From Sporothrix humicola (lineage: Eukaryota; Ascomycota; Sordariomycetes; Ophiostomatales; Ophiostomataceae), in NCBI GenBank assembly GCA_021396245.1, contig WNYE01000047.1:275727-339726 (forward strand): a stretch of 64,000 nucleotides of DNA. The letters run 5' to 3'. The position numbers were made by a program, and so were the translations under genes. Of the stretch, positions 33,944-44,350 are shown one piece after another. The notes beneath the pieces were generated by a model. That model saw nothing but the letters and a program-made list of their open reading frames with translations, had not been told where the DNA came from and searched no databases. Each line of letters starts with the position of its first letter. Within the stretch, counting starts at the first letter, position 1.

Positions 33944-34528
33944 ATGACGTCGTTAGAGAACGAGTCCAAATGCAGATGGCAGTTGGCTAACAATAAGCAG
34001 ATCAATTCCAAAAAAGGCCTCTGTTTTATCGAAAGGATGCCCTCTCCCTTGCGAGTCTTCCTCCACGTCTCTTCGAAAAGCGACTACTATTCCACAGCAT
34101 GGGATGAAATCTCAAACAACGAGACATGCGGAGTCGTTACCGCTGCAGTGAAGGAGCTCATCAACTGTCGCGTCGTGGACGTGGACAGTGACGATGACGC
34201 CGAGCGTGTCCAGCCCCGGATCATGTCAATCAACAAATGGCCCCGCTTCATCCACATCGTCTTCGACCTCTTCCACGACACGTACGATGCAAAGACGGGG
34301 GATCAGCCGGACCAGAATATGCTGCCAGTCCACCGGGTCAGTTTTACGAAAAAGGACGGCACTGAGTCGTGTTTCTATTCTGCGGCAACAGACGGGATAC
34401 GTCAAAAAGTGAATCACGAAATAATGAATTTCCATATATTGAACGGCTACGACGAGGAGCCGCCCTTTTTCGAGGACCATACAAACGGCAATGTGCCAAT
34501 CTATCGGAATTTGAGGAGGCGCCTATGA
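33944..34528 (+). CDS. Hypothetical accessory protein, 194 residues
   Basis: An uninterrupted ATG-started frame in the AT-richer island. I do not recognise a domain, and there is no signal peptide or membrane segment. The second half is globular-looking, with RIMSINKWPRFIHIVFDLF and then a segment ending VSFTKKDG. These have a weak resemblance in order (Arg-hydrophobic-Ile-x-x-Trp, aromatic strand, Asp/Lys turn, Lys-x-Gly) to exon 2 of the nearby P genes, so it might be a distant intronless relative; this is speculative. A second ATG at 34036 (MPSPLRVFLH) may be the true start, since the first 30 residues look unstructured. Confidence 0.5.
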   Translation: MTSLENESKCRWQLANNKQINSKKGLCFIERMPSPLRVFLHVSSKSDYYSTAWDEISNNETCGVVTAAVKELINCRVVDVDSDDDAERVQPRIMSINKWPRFIHIVFDLFHDTYDAKTGDQPDQNMLPVHRVSFTKKDGTESCFYSAATDGIRQKVNHEIMNFHILNGYDEEPPFFEDHTNGNVPIYRNLRRRL

Positions 34529-34537
34529 AACAGCAGA

Positions 34538-34558
34538 CCAACATCCAACATCCAACAT
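34538..34558. repeat. Heptamer microsatellite CCAACAT x3
   Basis: Three perfect tandem copies just downstream of the 194-residue gene. Confidence 0.8.
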
Positions 34559-35650
34559 CCAAATCCCATGCCTCTATCACCCACCCCAGCAACCAGTTCA
34601 CTGCAGTGTACAGTATCGCAGTACTCTCAGTACGCCATTGTACCCTCAGTCTGAGGGGGTCGGGCTCGGATAAGCACAGCTGTTGCAGAGCCCGCGCTTG
34701 ATTTCCACAGTCGAGCCTGCACTATAAGCGGCGTGATTTCCATTGCCGCAGCGAGTCTGCTGCAGCGAATATTCATCGTCGCACCTGTTACAGATGTATC
34801 GCACCCACTGGCACATCTGATGGCTGCTGTCAGTATGGTAACAGGACTATTACGTTACAGATGTTTCCTTGAGTAAAACTGACATTCTACGCAGTCTTTG
34901 ATACTTTGTTATGTGTTGTGTACGCTGTGCTCCGTATGTGTTTTCTTGTCTACCGCGCCATAGTCAAATATGTCCGAAGTATGTAGCTGTGTTCTGACGA
35001 AAATGCAATAAATGATAAAGAATATTCCAACGAAGGAAAGACAACGAAGACATCTCTTTATCTTGTGCGGAAACTCCTTGATATCCTATGAATAGAGAAG
35101 GGTCCCGTATCATAAACATGCAGGTAATTCCACGGTGCAGTGTTACCGTTATTAGTACAAATAATTTAAGACGCACTTCACAATCGGGCGCGAGAGCCAA
35201 ACGCCTTCTCTTTGATGATAGAAGCTGTCGTCTAGAAATAAAGTTTGGGGGTCAAGGGATGCAAAAGAGCTAGATACTTGTTTGCATATCTGCATCATTG
35301 CTAGCCACCAAATTGATTTCATATGCTTTTTTTACCCACCCCTTAAATAAATCCTAAGAAAAGAAGCTACTATGAGATCTTTATTTTAGTCCCCTTATCT
35401 ACCACTACTCTCTTTCATTCTTTCAGTTCGAAAGGATTGACGGAGTACACAATCTTGTCAAAGAGATTTGATGCCAGGGATGTCAAAGACAGTGTATCCG
35501 GGTAATGGGTGAGAACGCTGATTATCTGGATGATTTCTGATTCTATACACGGCCTTTGATCTTTCTTTATTTCTGAATGTTTCTAATCCCTTGAAATGCC
35601 TTTTTGTCCGAGATTCTAGCAGAGAAACGGGTGAGATGTAAATAGGGTTA

Positions 35651-35733
35651 CCAATCACAAGCATGTAAACAAAGCCCCTATTTTGGAGCGGTGGACTTGG
35701 CTAATGCGATTTGAGACTAGTTCTATTTTTGAC
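35651..35733. repeat. Diverged dispersed repeat, copy A
   Basis: Shares CCAAT..CACA, TGTAAACAAA, CCCCTATTT, GGAG-GG and a terminal ATTTTTG-C in the same order with 44351-44425. In the ungapped 25-base central part 16 positions match, and nearly all mismatches are transitions. Probably a remnant of a small mobile or duplicated element. Confidence 0.45.
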
Positions 35734-35915
35734 ACAAAGTATTGAAAGTGCAGCCTTTTATCGTCAACCCTTAATGCAACAAGGGATATGAATAATAGGG
35801 AATGAGTCTCTGTGTGAATATTCATATATATGTGTCCAGCCAGCACATCCGCAATTTTCATGTTCTGATATATTCTTATAATCAACTTCACTTTTATTTC
35901 GATTTATCAAGTACA

Positions 35916-37540
35916 ATGCCTCGAAACGATATGGCTCGCCTTCACGCCAATGCACAAACGCCGGGTGATGCAGAACTCTCCAATATTACCATGGAGGGGC
36001 TGAGCAAGCACCACCCCACCGACCGCCGCCCAGTACACCTGGAAGATGGCGTCCGAGTCTCCCAGAAAGAGGACTATGAGATCCAGAAAACATTGGATAT
36101 GGGAGACACTCAACAGTCTGGATGGTTAAGCAAAACGCTGTCCCTCCCAAGTGAGTGTGACTCCTTCTAACTAGTTTTACCCCGGCTAAAGAAATAAAGA
36201 CAAATAACTTCTCACGATGCTAACTAACTTTGCTTCGCCACCTTTACAGGACTGGCCAATATTATTATGCCTTGAAGATTTTTGAAAAGGGCAAACAGGA
36301 ACTAGCTAAGACGCATTTGGATATGTATTACAATATCTTAGAAGTAGATGACGCCCGCCTAGACGAAGACCGCCTAGACGAAGACCGCCTAGATGAAGAC
36401 CGCCAAAGCATCAAATACTTGACGGGCATTCACAGTGCATTTACCAAGCGTTTTCCCAGGGACGGTCTACGTCATAGGTGCCTTGTCCTTCACCCAATGG
36501 CGATGGCCATAGACAAAGGAGCTTATGAACCCGAGACGGAGAAGATCGTTTTCAAGGAGGCACCGACCACGCATCGCTACCCATTCAATATTGCCAAGTC
36601 GATTTTGAAGCAGGTGCTACAGGCATTGGCTTTTCTGCACCAGCACGACATTGTCCACGGCGACCTCGGACCGGAAAACGTGCTGTTCACATATAAAGGA
36701 ACCAACAAGTTCAATTACACCCCCGATATGGGAGATCCAAACCATTTCGACGTGCAACATAATTTTCTCCTTCTTAACCGGTCGGGGAAGGTGGAAGAAG
36801 ACTATCTACCACAGCCATTGGAGTCCATCTACAAAAGTGGATTCGGCCAAGAAAGCCCGGAAGTTGGTCACCGAGTCAAGCTGTCCGACCTAAGCTGCTG
36901 TACGTACCACTTGATTATCACGGTCTCTATAAATCCCATTTCTCTACTATCACTTCCCTTTCCCTCCTTGTTTTATTCTCATTTTTTTGTATTGTCTTAT
37001 TTGCTAACGTTATGCATTTTTAATTCACTAGCCTATTTCACGGATGAAGCACCATCGTGGGAAGAGCTCACGCAGTTGGTGACAAGCAGAATGCGCGCCC
37101 CAGAATTTATCGTTCCACAAAGTCTTGAGCTTTCCCGTAATGGAATGCATTACCTCAAAGTCTTTGGAACATGCCTGGATATTTGGGCTTTTGGCTGCAT
37201 GATTTTTGAGGTTATTACTGATCAACAGCTGTTTCCCGAGGGCGACGACCATAGCCATCTCCAAGCGTTTCACAAGATCCTTCATCCAATTAAATTTAAA
37301 GCGTGTGAAAAAATTGAGCCGCCAGAAGGGCTTGGTACGGGGACACTCGAGGAGAAGTTTGAAGAGTTTGCTCCCAAAGATATTAGCAATGGAGAGAAAC
37401 AACAGATTATGGAGCTCCTCCGGGATATCTTCAACCCTATCCCATCATCTGCAAAACTTTTGGCTAAGAAGTGGTTTGCAGAGATTCCAGAGCCACATGA
37501 AGTAGAGGCTCCTGGTCCTCAAACGGCAGCCGCGGTGTGA
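35916..37540 (+). pseudogene. SRPK-like protein kinase K1, one-base frameshift in exon 1
   Basis: Exons 35916-36150, 36250-36899 and 37032-37540, with GTGAGT and GTACGT donors. As printed, exon 1 enters the first splice site in the wrong frame. One base too few in the A-run 36087-36090 explains it: in the other frame downstream of that run the sequence reads GYGRHSTVWMVK, a normal glycine loop nearly identical to that of K2, and the splice then joins in phase to YYYALKIF with the ATP-binding Lys. Corrected length would be 464 residues. Other kinase motifs: ILKQVLQALAFLHQ, HGDLGPENVLF (catalytic Asp, and Asn present), SDLSCS in place of DFG (Asp present), MRAPEFI (APE) and DIWAFGCMIFEVIT. These place it near the SR-protein kinase clade. 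An acidic 15-base repeat sits between strands. Either a recent pseudogene or an assembly homopolymer error. Confidence 0.75.
36356..36404 (+). repeat. 15-base coding minisatellite in K1
   Basis: Three tandem copies of CGCCTAGACGAAGAC (the third with one change) plus a partial fourth, encoding RLDED repeats. Confidence 0.85.
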
Positions 37541-38390
37541 TTGAGAAGGTGTTGCTCAAGTTACAACCCAAGAGGGAACGAAATTTGTGCCGGATTTTTG
37601 AATCAGGTTTTGCTACAAGTTAAGGATAGAAATATATAGAAATGAAAAAAAAAAAAAAAAATTGTGCCTTTTATACCCGAAGGAGTTTATCGTAGCAGTT
37701 TTCTCCCATCTAGTTTAATAGAGAATAAGGTGTGATCAAGGACGGCCTGTAAAGATACAAAGGCACCAGTGGTATACGTAGTACATCATTATACATTAAA
37801 ACATATGGCCATATCCTGACATGGCTATGAAGGACTCCACTGATTACGTGGTGAAAAGCTCAAAATGGCGATGCCTCTACGTCTCTATTGAAGGGATAAA
37901 AACAAGAGTGGAAAAGAAAAATATCCGGTAGGGATATGAAAGAAAACAAATTATTTATTAATAGATGAAGGCAGCATAGCGTGTTACTATTTTGCCTCTC
38001 GAGCTTTTAAATTTTATTTCTTGCAGATGTGTAGAATATTTCAAAAGCCGATTTATAGAGCGGCGATTTTCATTCATACTGCTTTGTTGTTATTTTCGTG
38101 TTTACCCCTTAATACCCCCGGGGCACTAAAACTCCAACTCATTGTCAACAAAGGAAAAAAAGAAGAGCTTCAATATCATAAATGAGCCTACACTTGTGTC
38201 GTAATTGCCTTTTGTGGTAGCAAGGGATATACAAGAAAAAACATCGATTTTTGCGTATATATATGTGTGTGTGCGGCCCGAAGAATGGTAAGTTTGGCCT
38301 TATCATACTTTTCTCCGCATTCATGTTTTATTTTTCAACCATTACATTTCGAACAGCACCTCAAATCATATTTACAACAATTGAATTACG
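37541..38390. other. AT-rich interval between kinases K1 and K2
   Basis: 3' flank of K1 with a 17-base A-run (37645-37661), then the K2 promoter with TATATATAT at about 38255, 135 bases before the K2 start. GTAAGT at 38286 and CAG at 38356 suggest a leader intron for K2. No other gene is seen. Confidence 0.45.
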
Positions 38391-40446
38391 ATGGAGCGCC
38401 CTCGACCAAGCACAAATAGAAATGACAACCATTGGCAAGGTGGCAGCGACCCAGTTGTCAAGGGCCACATATTCGAAGACCGTGGTGAAAAGTACCGAGT
38501 TGTGAGAAATCTGGGATACGGCAAACACTGCACGGTCTGGATGGTTGAGAGTGATTTACAAGATGGCGAGTGAGTGTGAACCCTCTTTCTCTATTTCTGT
38601 TTTTTTTTTTTCTGTTTATTTATCCCTTTCTTCCTTGGACGCTAATTATCCCCTTTTAAATCTGCTCATACAGTCAAAATACGCTTTTTCGCGCCTTGAA
38701 GATATTTGAGGCTGGTGAAACTAAGAGACCTGATAACGACTACAAAGTGCAAGACGATATGAGCAGTACCGAACGAGGCCCCTTGCCACACGTGGCAAAA
38801 ATTTGGAGCCCTTTTACGCACACCGGATCCAAAGGAACCCATAAATGTATTGTTCTTGAACTGACGGCCCCGTCCATTAATCAAATCAGACTGGATTACG
38901 AAACTCAAGGGTTGAAGAGAAAGAAGCCTGGTTTTCAGGAGCCGCCTCCCATCGTGGAGCTCGAAAGTGGCATGCGTCGTTATTCTCTCAAGGACGCCAA
39001 GTCAATCCTGAAGCAAACACTCGAAGCACTAAAATTTTACACAAGAAAGGCGTTATCCATGGCGACTTGGAGCCTGGACACGTGTTATTCAGTTGTGACC
39101 ATGACGACACATTCGAGTATGATCCCGAGCCTGAAGCATTTGGAGATGAAAACGAGGGCGGCGGTGGCGATGGCGGTGGCCGTGACGATAACGGTGACGA
39201 TGGCAGTGATGGTGACAGCGACAAGGAGAATAATCACTTTGGACGGCCGGGAAATCGCGAGGAGCAGCAAACTTCCATTGATCAAGGGAATCCTATGGAA
39301 CTCAGAAACTCTCTGCGGCAACGAAAGCCCCTCGAGCAGATCAGCTCTACAGAGCAAGAAGATGATCAGTTGCAATATGGCGGCGATCATCAATATTACA
39401 CTATGGATCTAGGACAACACGACGAAGTGCAAATATATTCCGACGAGCCAATGACGGACGACGAGACAGGACAGCCCAACGCTACAAGTACGAAACTAGA
39501 TGAAAGTTATTTGTGGGAACCGTTGGGACCCCAATATGTTGAAAATCACGACTTTAGAGTTAAACTGTCGGGTCTAGGCTTTTGTATGTTTCCTTTGAAA
39601 ACAAAATTCAACCATCTCCTCCCCATACCCCCTTCCCTCTTCTCTCTCTCTCCCACCCTCATTTTTTGCTAACTTTGAGATGCCATTCCGTTTCCACCAG
39701 CCTATCTTATAAGAGAGCCACTATCCCTTGATGAGGTCAGATCAATGACTACAAGCAGACTACGCGCTCCCGAGCTGATTGTTCCTTGGCTTGACGTCAG
39801 CGACAGAAAAAGTCTCGATATGTGGGCCTTTGGCTGTTAGATGTTTGAGGTTATCACTGGCCGCAAACTGTTTCATGGTGACGAAAACGGCGAAATTCAA
39901 GATGATGACATTCAAGATGTTGCCATTCAAGGCGTTGCCGCTCAAGATGTTGTCGTCCAAGACGTTGTCATGCACGACGACGACGTGCAAGATGAAGACA
40001 TGCAAGGCGACGAAATGGAAGGCGACGCGATGCAGGTCGACAAAGTGACAGACGACAATATGCAAGACGACAACCATCTCTTAATGTTCACTAAGCTGCT
40101 TGGTGCTCTACCGGAGGGTCTTTTGGGATGCTGGAAGAATCATGCGAAGTATCTCAACGGGAATGGTACGTTGATGAAGGACAACAAGGATACTAAAAAG
40201 AAATCTCAGGCACTGGAAAAGAGACCTCAGGCACTGGAGGATATGAGGGAGACGCTCGAGACTAAGTTCAGAAAGTGGACTCCCGAGGATATTAGTGAGA
40301 ATGAGGTGAACAATATCATAGCCCTTCTCAAGACGATCCTCAATTACGACCCGGAACAGCGGCCAACAGCCGAGGAGCTTCTAGAGGAAGATTGGTTTGG
40401 AAATATCAATGTTAGACTCCCAGATATTTCAGGTCTGGCATTTTAA
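38391..40446 (+). pseudogene. SRPK-like protein kinase K2, multiply broken
   Basis: Exons 38391-38569, 38674-39583 and 39701-40446; the introns match K1 in place and phase. The glycine loop (LGYGKHCTVW) and ALKIF with its Lys are intact. The frame breaks at the T-run 39035-39038, where one T too few separates SILKQTLEAL from the continuing HGDLEPGHVLF. An in-frame TAG at 39838-39840 then sits inside helix F, between WAFGC and MFEVITG, where K1 has Met. Two catalytic residues are already gone: the Asn of the catalytic loop is His (GHVLF) and the Asp of DFG is Gly (LSGLG). An Asp/Gly-rich insert follows the catalytic loop, and a 12-unit 15-base repeat lies near the C-lobe. Conclusion: a pseudokinase lineage that has become a pseudogene. 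The frameshift alone could be an assembly error; the nonsense codon less so. Confidence 0.8.
39895..40074 (+). repeat. 15-base coding minisatellite in K2, about 12 units
   Basis: Twelve in-frame 15-base units such as ATTCAAGATGTTGCC, GTCCAAGACGTTGTC and ATGCAAGGCGACGAA, each encoding [I/V/M]-Q-[D/G]-x-x. Later units are more diverged. The array keeps frame throughout. Confidence 0.85.
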
Positions 40447-40970
40447 AAAAACAGATACTTTAGAAACAGTTCTAAAACGGAGCTGTACAACTTTTAAGAA
40501 CACAATAAACCAGTATTAAAATAGCCTTCATTTGTCTCTGTAACGATGAGAGCAACTCCTTCTGTTTACTCGTTCTAAATTTGTGATCCTTTCCAGGATA
40601 CATTGTAGCATCCCTTTGCTGCGAGATGTGGACAAAGACTGAAAAAAAGGACTCTTTATCCAACCAGTGAAAGCAGATGCTTGGAATCAAAAAAATTCGG
40701 TCTATTTCTGTTACTGTTCTTGGGTATTTTTAGAAGAGGATTACGGTCAAGAGCGATCTAAAATGGGATTAAGGAGAAAGATCGTGGCCAGGATGATGGA
40801 AGGCCTTAGTTATTTGTAGACATATGAACATATAAAAGCCAGCACGTAGCCATCTCAATAGCACAGAATATTTGAGAGACCCTTATCACACATAAACGCA
40901 ATCAGCTCAGCCCACGTCAACAACACAACTACCCGACGCTCTATTGGTAGACCCTCAGCCTTTTGATATA
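40447..40970. promoter_or_regulatory. K2 3' flank and P1 promoter
   Basis: No gene. TATAAAA at 40831-40837 stands 140 bases before the P1 start. The 30 bases from 40831 align without gaps to the 30 bases from 45245 before P4, with 23 matches. Confidence 0.55.
40831..40860 (+). promoter_or_regulatory. Core promoter of P1, shared with P4
   Basis: TATAAAA followed by CCAG, then GTAG, then TCTCAA, in the same spacing as in the P4 promoter. Confidence 0.55.
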
Positions 40971-41342
40971 ATGAGAAATATATTTAGAACACTGAAAATC
41001 TCATTTACAGGAGATGGAACCCGCCTTGACTTCGATGAGCGAGAAGATATTAAGCTATACATCAAAAATTTCGATGACGATGTTAACAAGCCTTTGGGTA
41101 TAGCCAGGGTCGATGTCATGTAAGTACAGTGATATATTTCACATTATTCCAAATGCAGGAATACACGACTTATTATCTAACATCTAAATAGAAGTTACTG
41201 GAAGCCCGTGCTCGACGAAGATCTGGTTGAGCATTACGTTGAAGTTAATTGCTATGACAAAAAAGGCGCTCCTATTGGGTTCAGGGGAATCAAAAGGAAT
41301 GGCGGATGGATCGCTGCCGATATGATGGACATCAATTATTAA
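40971..41342 (+). CDS. P1, small accessory protein of the island P family
   Basis: Exon 1 40971-41119, intron 41120-41191 (GTAAGT to TAG, CTAAC inside), exon 2 41192-41342; 99 residues. No known domain, signal peptide or membrane segment. Family pattern: a first exon ending RVDV, a split phase-2 codon (Ile), then Ser-Tyr-Trp with the Trp exactly three residues after the split codon, then a strand-like HYVEVNCYDKKG, a turn PIGFRGI and KRNGG. P2, P3 and P4 nearby share the intron place, its phase and the Trp. Function unknown; probably cytosolic or nuclear. Too short to be found by simple frame length, so confidence rests on the family pattern and clean splice sites. Confidence 0.7.
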
Positions 41343-42093
41343 TGTGCCCCAACGAATTCTTGTTTCCAGAGTTAAAGAGGAAGAGGAAGATTCCAGGACT
41401 GCAATGTAAAGCATCATACGTCGTGGGTGCCTGAAAACAAACCATAACATTCGATATGTGTATCTCAAGTTGTTGTAGAGTGGCCACCGACAATAGAAGA
41501 ACAAGACTTATAGAATAATAAAGGCGCTACTGTCAAAGGTACAATTCACATGCGAGTAAAATATCAACATGTCATTAAGCATTGGGTAAGCTGATTCAAA
41601 ATAGAAGCCATCAAAATTAACTTTGCGCCCCGCTTGTTTGAAGGGGTCTCCGCCGATATATATATACTCAGACTCAGATAAAAGTTAAATTATTTAAAGA
41701 AGTTGTGCGTAGTTTTAAAATTGCTTTTCAAGTCATTCTTGCACCATGATAAAATTAAGTATATGCCTGTCCTTTGATATCCCTATCTATGATGTGTGTG
41801 TGAAACTTACGGAAATAGATTCCTCCCAAGGCATGAAAGGAGACAACAAGATACTAGTTATAATAGACAAAAAGCTACTGACCCTTTAATTATCTAGACC
41901 TCGAGCTTAGTGCTATTTTGTGGGAGCACCACGATATATAAACCGGAGGATCGTTGCCTTATCAGCATATTCCAGACAGTTCATAATTACCACAGTCATA
42001 ATCAATCAATTCTATTCTCGCCTCATCATACTATCAACCTCACTATCGATAACTGAACTGCATTACATCTGCCCTGGAAAGTGTCTATGCGTT
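41343..42093. promoter_or_regulatory. P1 3' flank and P2 promoter
   Basis: AT-rich. TATATAAA at 41935-41942 stands 159 bases before the P2 start. A short upstream ATG at 42087, in another frame, precedes the P2 start by seven bases. No other gene is seen. Confidence 0.5.
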
Positions 42094-42444
42094 ATGAGCT
42101 CATTCACGGTGGGGGTCGACTCTAAACAACGAAATCCTGAACAATGGGTCAACAATTACGTCGATTTTCTTGCTGAGAAATGCGCCATAGAAGGCGCTGT
42201 GAGGGCCGAAGTTATGTAAGCACCTTGACTAATATCTTTCGTGAAGAGCAAATGTCTTTCCATTATCTAACAATACAAAAGGGAGGGATGGCCGACCGAA
42301 GAAGATTTCGACAATAAACCAATGCTCATACAGTATTTTGCTGCTGACAGCAAAACACCGCTGGGCACAAGAAACGTTTTCAAGAATGGAGACATGGTTC
42401 CGGTTGATGAGCAAAAGTCGATCGACGTACCTCCTTCACACTAA
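42094..42444 (+). CDS. P2, small accessory protein of the island P family
   Basis: Exon 1 42094-42215, intron 42216-42281 (GTAAGC donor, CTAAC branch, AAAAG acceptor), exon 2 42282-42444; 94 residues. Exon 1 ends AVRAEV, the split codon makes Met, and Glu-Gly-Trp follows, with the Trp three residues after the split as in P1, P3 and P4. Exon 2 continues PTEEDFDNKPMLIQYF, then a turn with KTPLGTRNVFKNGD aligned to PIGFRGIKRNGG of P1. No domain is recognised. The frame is open upstream of this ATG, but those residues precede or overlap the probable transcription start after the TATA box. Confidence 0.7.
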
Positions 42445-43367
42445 TAAACTACGTGTCATCAGGCTTCAAGTTCAATAGAGACTGAAACGTCGTCATCGTA
42501 AGTATTCAGTCCTGAACCATCTCAACATGGTATAGTGGTCTCGAAATGCTTGTTCCTTTTCTTTCTTTTTCATTTAAGACGTTGAAGAATAAGCTACAAG
42601 TTTGGTACCAGTTTTGTGAATGATATCAGGAGACAGATACAGTCAGTAAGAAACGTGGATGATCCAAAGCAAATGCACACTATTTTATATCGAGTCTCTG
42701 CTTATATAGCAGTACTTGGAGTGCTCTTCCTCGTAACTTTTCAGGGGGAAAGCGATTTCGGAACCACGACCAAAGTTGAAACGTGAGTGGGCCAGTTAAA
42801 GATCTTGTATTTGACCGTCAAAATTCTCCAGTTGAACTCTTTACACTTAGAGTATATCGTAATATGCTATACGGATAAAATTATGCGCTGTTGACTGTTT
42901 GATTTTTGACAGGTAAATATGTTGCATTGGCGGTATTGATGACATTAATGATAGCTTTGGTGGCTCTGTTAGGGGGATAGGGTTTCCTACATTTTACTTT
43001 TAAACCTCGTAGTGGTGGCAACTCTTTACAACTTTATATATCTTCACAAATCTATATAGTTGTAGCTTTGACTACTACGGTGCTTTTGTTTTAAAGATTC
43101 AGCAGAATGAGCACTACTTTTTTATATCGAAAGATACTAAATGGGCCAAAAGGGTTATATGTGATGTTTATTTCATAAGTAAATGTGCAAGAACATAATT
43201 GAACACTCATGTGTTCAATTGTTCCAGCTCATGGCTACTTTTAAACAGCAAAATGAGACACACATGATGTAAACCCCCTCTCAACACATACCGGCACCGT
43301 ATCATTTTGAAAATGGGTGCTTGGTTTCAAGCCCAGAGTAAAGGCGCCTTGACAGGTCTCAGCTCCC
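42445..43367. other. AT-rich interval between P2 and P3
   Basis: No secure gene. A frame at 42607-42786 encodes one membrane-like helix (YRVSAYIAVLGVLFLVTF) and ends at a good GTGAGT donor (42783). After a matching acceptor (42912) another hydrophobic helix, YVALAVLMTLMIALVALLGG, runs to a stop at 42978-42980, but the two halves do not join in frame. This may be a decayed small membrane-protein gene. Confidence 0.35.
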
Positions 43368-43723
43368 CTACTCAATCTGCCATTCAGGATTGAACCCCTG
43401 TACTGGAATATCAAAAACCTTGCAAGGCTCTCCGTGCTTATTATTGAGGCCATCAGTCAAGTAATACTGGACCAACAGATATCTCTTGCCGTCGCCTTCG
43501 TTTTGCTGCCAGTCGCTCCTTTGGCACGAAGTAGATTAACATATGAGCCCATTTCCCAAGCAAAGGTAGAGTAATGAGAGTTTTCTTACAGAATGACGGC
43601 TTTGTTAACGAGTGGGCGAGATGCATATTTTCGAACAATTTCCTCGACGTAGGCTTTCACGGTTTCGTTCTTGTTCAAGTATTGGACATCTTTTCCGAAT
43701 GCGACAATAAAATCCTCATCCAT
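43368..43723 (-). CDS. P3, small accessory protein of the island P family
   Basis: Minus strand; exon 1 43723-43590, intron 43589-43519 (GTAAGA donor, AAAG acceptor), exon 2 43518-43368; 94 residues, the same length as P2. Exon 1 reads MDEDFIVAFGKDVQYL, ending LVNKAVI; the split phase-2 codon is Leu, then Ser-Asp-Trp with the Trp three residues on. Exon 2 continues QQNEGDGKRYLLVQYYLTDG and ends with KVFDIPVQGFNPEWQIE. No domain is recognised. A TATA-like TATATAT on the minus strand at 43867-43861 gives about 140 bases to the start, as in P1. It is the only family member on this strand, so the array is not a simple head-to-tail duplication. Confidence 0.7.
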
Positions 43724-44350
43724 GATGTGTTTTGAGCAGCTGAGTTTGTAAAAATTCTATGAAAGTTTTTATGAAACGTCGGTTGCGATGGTTATGATGG
43801 TTATTATGATGAGAAATTTGCAATCTTGGAAGCCATGAGATCGAGCTGGATCAATCATGAATATATATTTTGAAAACGTACATGTTCAGCCCCATCATGG
43901 CTCCCTTTACATGTCTTCAATACTTTACAATATGATAAAAAAAATAGATTATGCAAGAAGATAGCGTTTCCGTGCTCCCCTTTTTTCAACATGTTTGTTT
44001 CAAGGCAGATTTGGGGGTAATCATGCAGTTCGAAGGGACTTGTGCTAGGGATATGAAAGGCGACATTTTGACTTTCGGGCGACATAGGGGACCTACTTTG
44101 TACTAAAATAAAAACAACTTAGATTATCGTACGGTGTAGCCTTTGGTTCTTTGTCGTTTAAAACACTTTTTAGCACTCTACGAGGGGATCTATCACTACT
44201 CCTGTCACGCCCCCATCAACGGCTTCCGGAGTAAAAATAAGACATCAGAAGATATAAAAAGCAGAATGTATTTTGAAAACGGTTTATTTTAGATCATTGC
44301 TAATTTTTCGCAGCTAAATTTAGCGGAACTCAAGAGACATTCAGATGAAG

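Larger units (their letters stand above)
34529..35915. other. AT-rich intergenic interval before kinase K1
   Basis: No gene is recognised. It contains a CCAACAT heptamer x3 (34538-34558), a diverged copy of a sequence also found near 44.36 kb (35651-35733), and TATATAT at 35825-35831, 91 bases before the K1 start. Minus-strand frames of 60-80 codons show no domain. Confidence 0.45.

Noticed and set aside
36125..36249. K1 splicing from GTTAAG at 36125 to rescue the printed frame.
   Set aside because: It restores frame but deletes the ATP loop and uses a poor donor, whereas the GTGAGT at 36151 agrees with the K2 intron place and phase once the A-run change is recognised.
39838..39840. Reading the K2 TAG as a splice acceptor or as recoded.
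   Set aside because: TTAG could serve as an acceptor only by deleting the conserved helix F; no donor fits, and recoding has no support.
43380..43400. GGTTCAATCC on the minus strand, a tRNA B-box match.
   Set aside because: No A-box, acceptor stem or anticodon loop can be placed; the sequence lies inside P3 exon 2.
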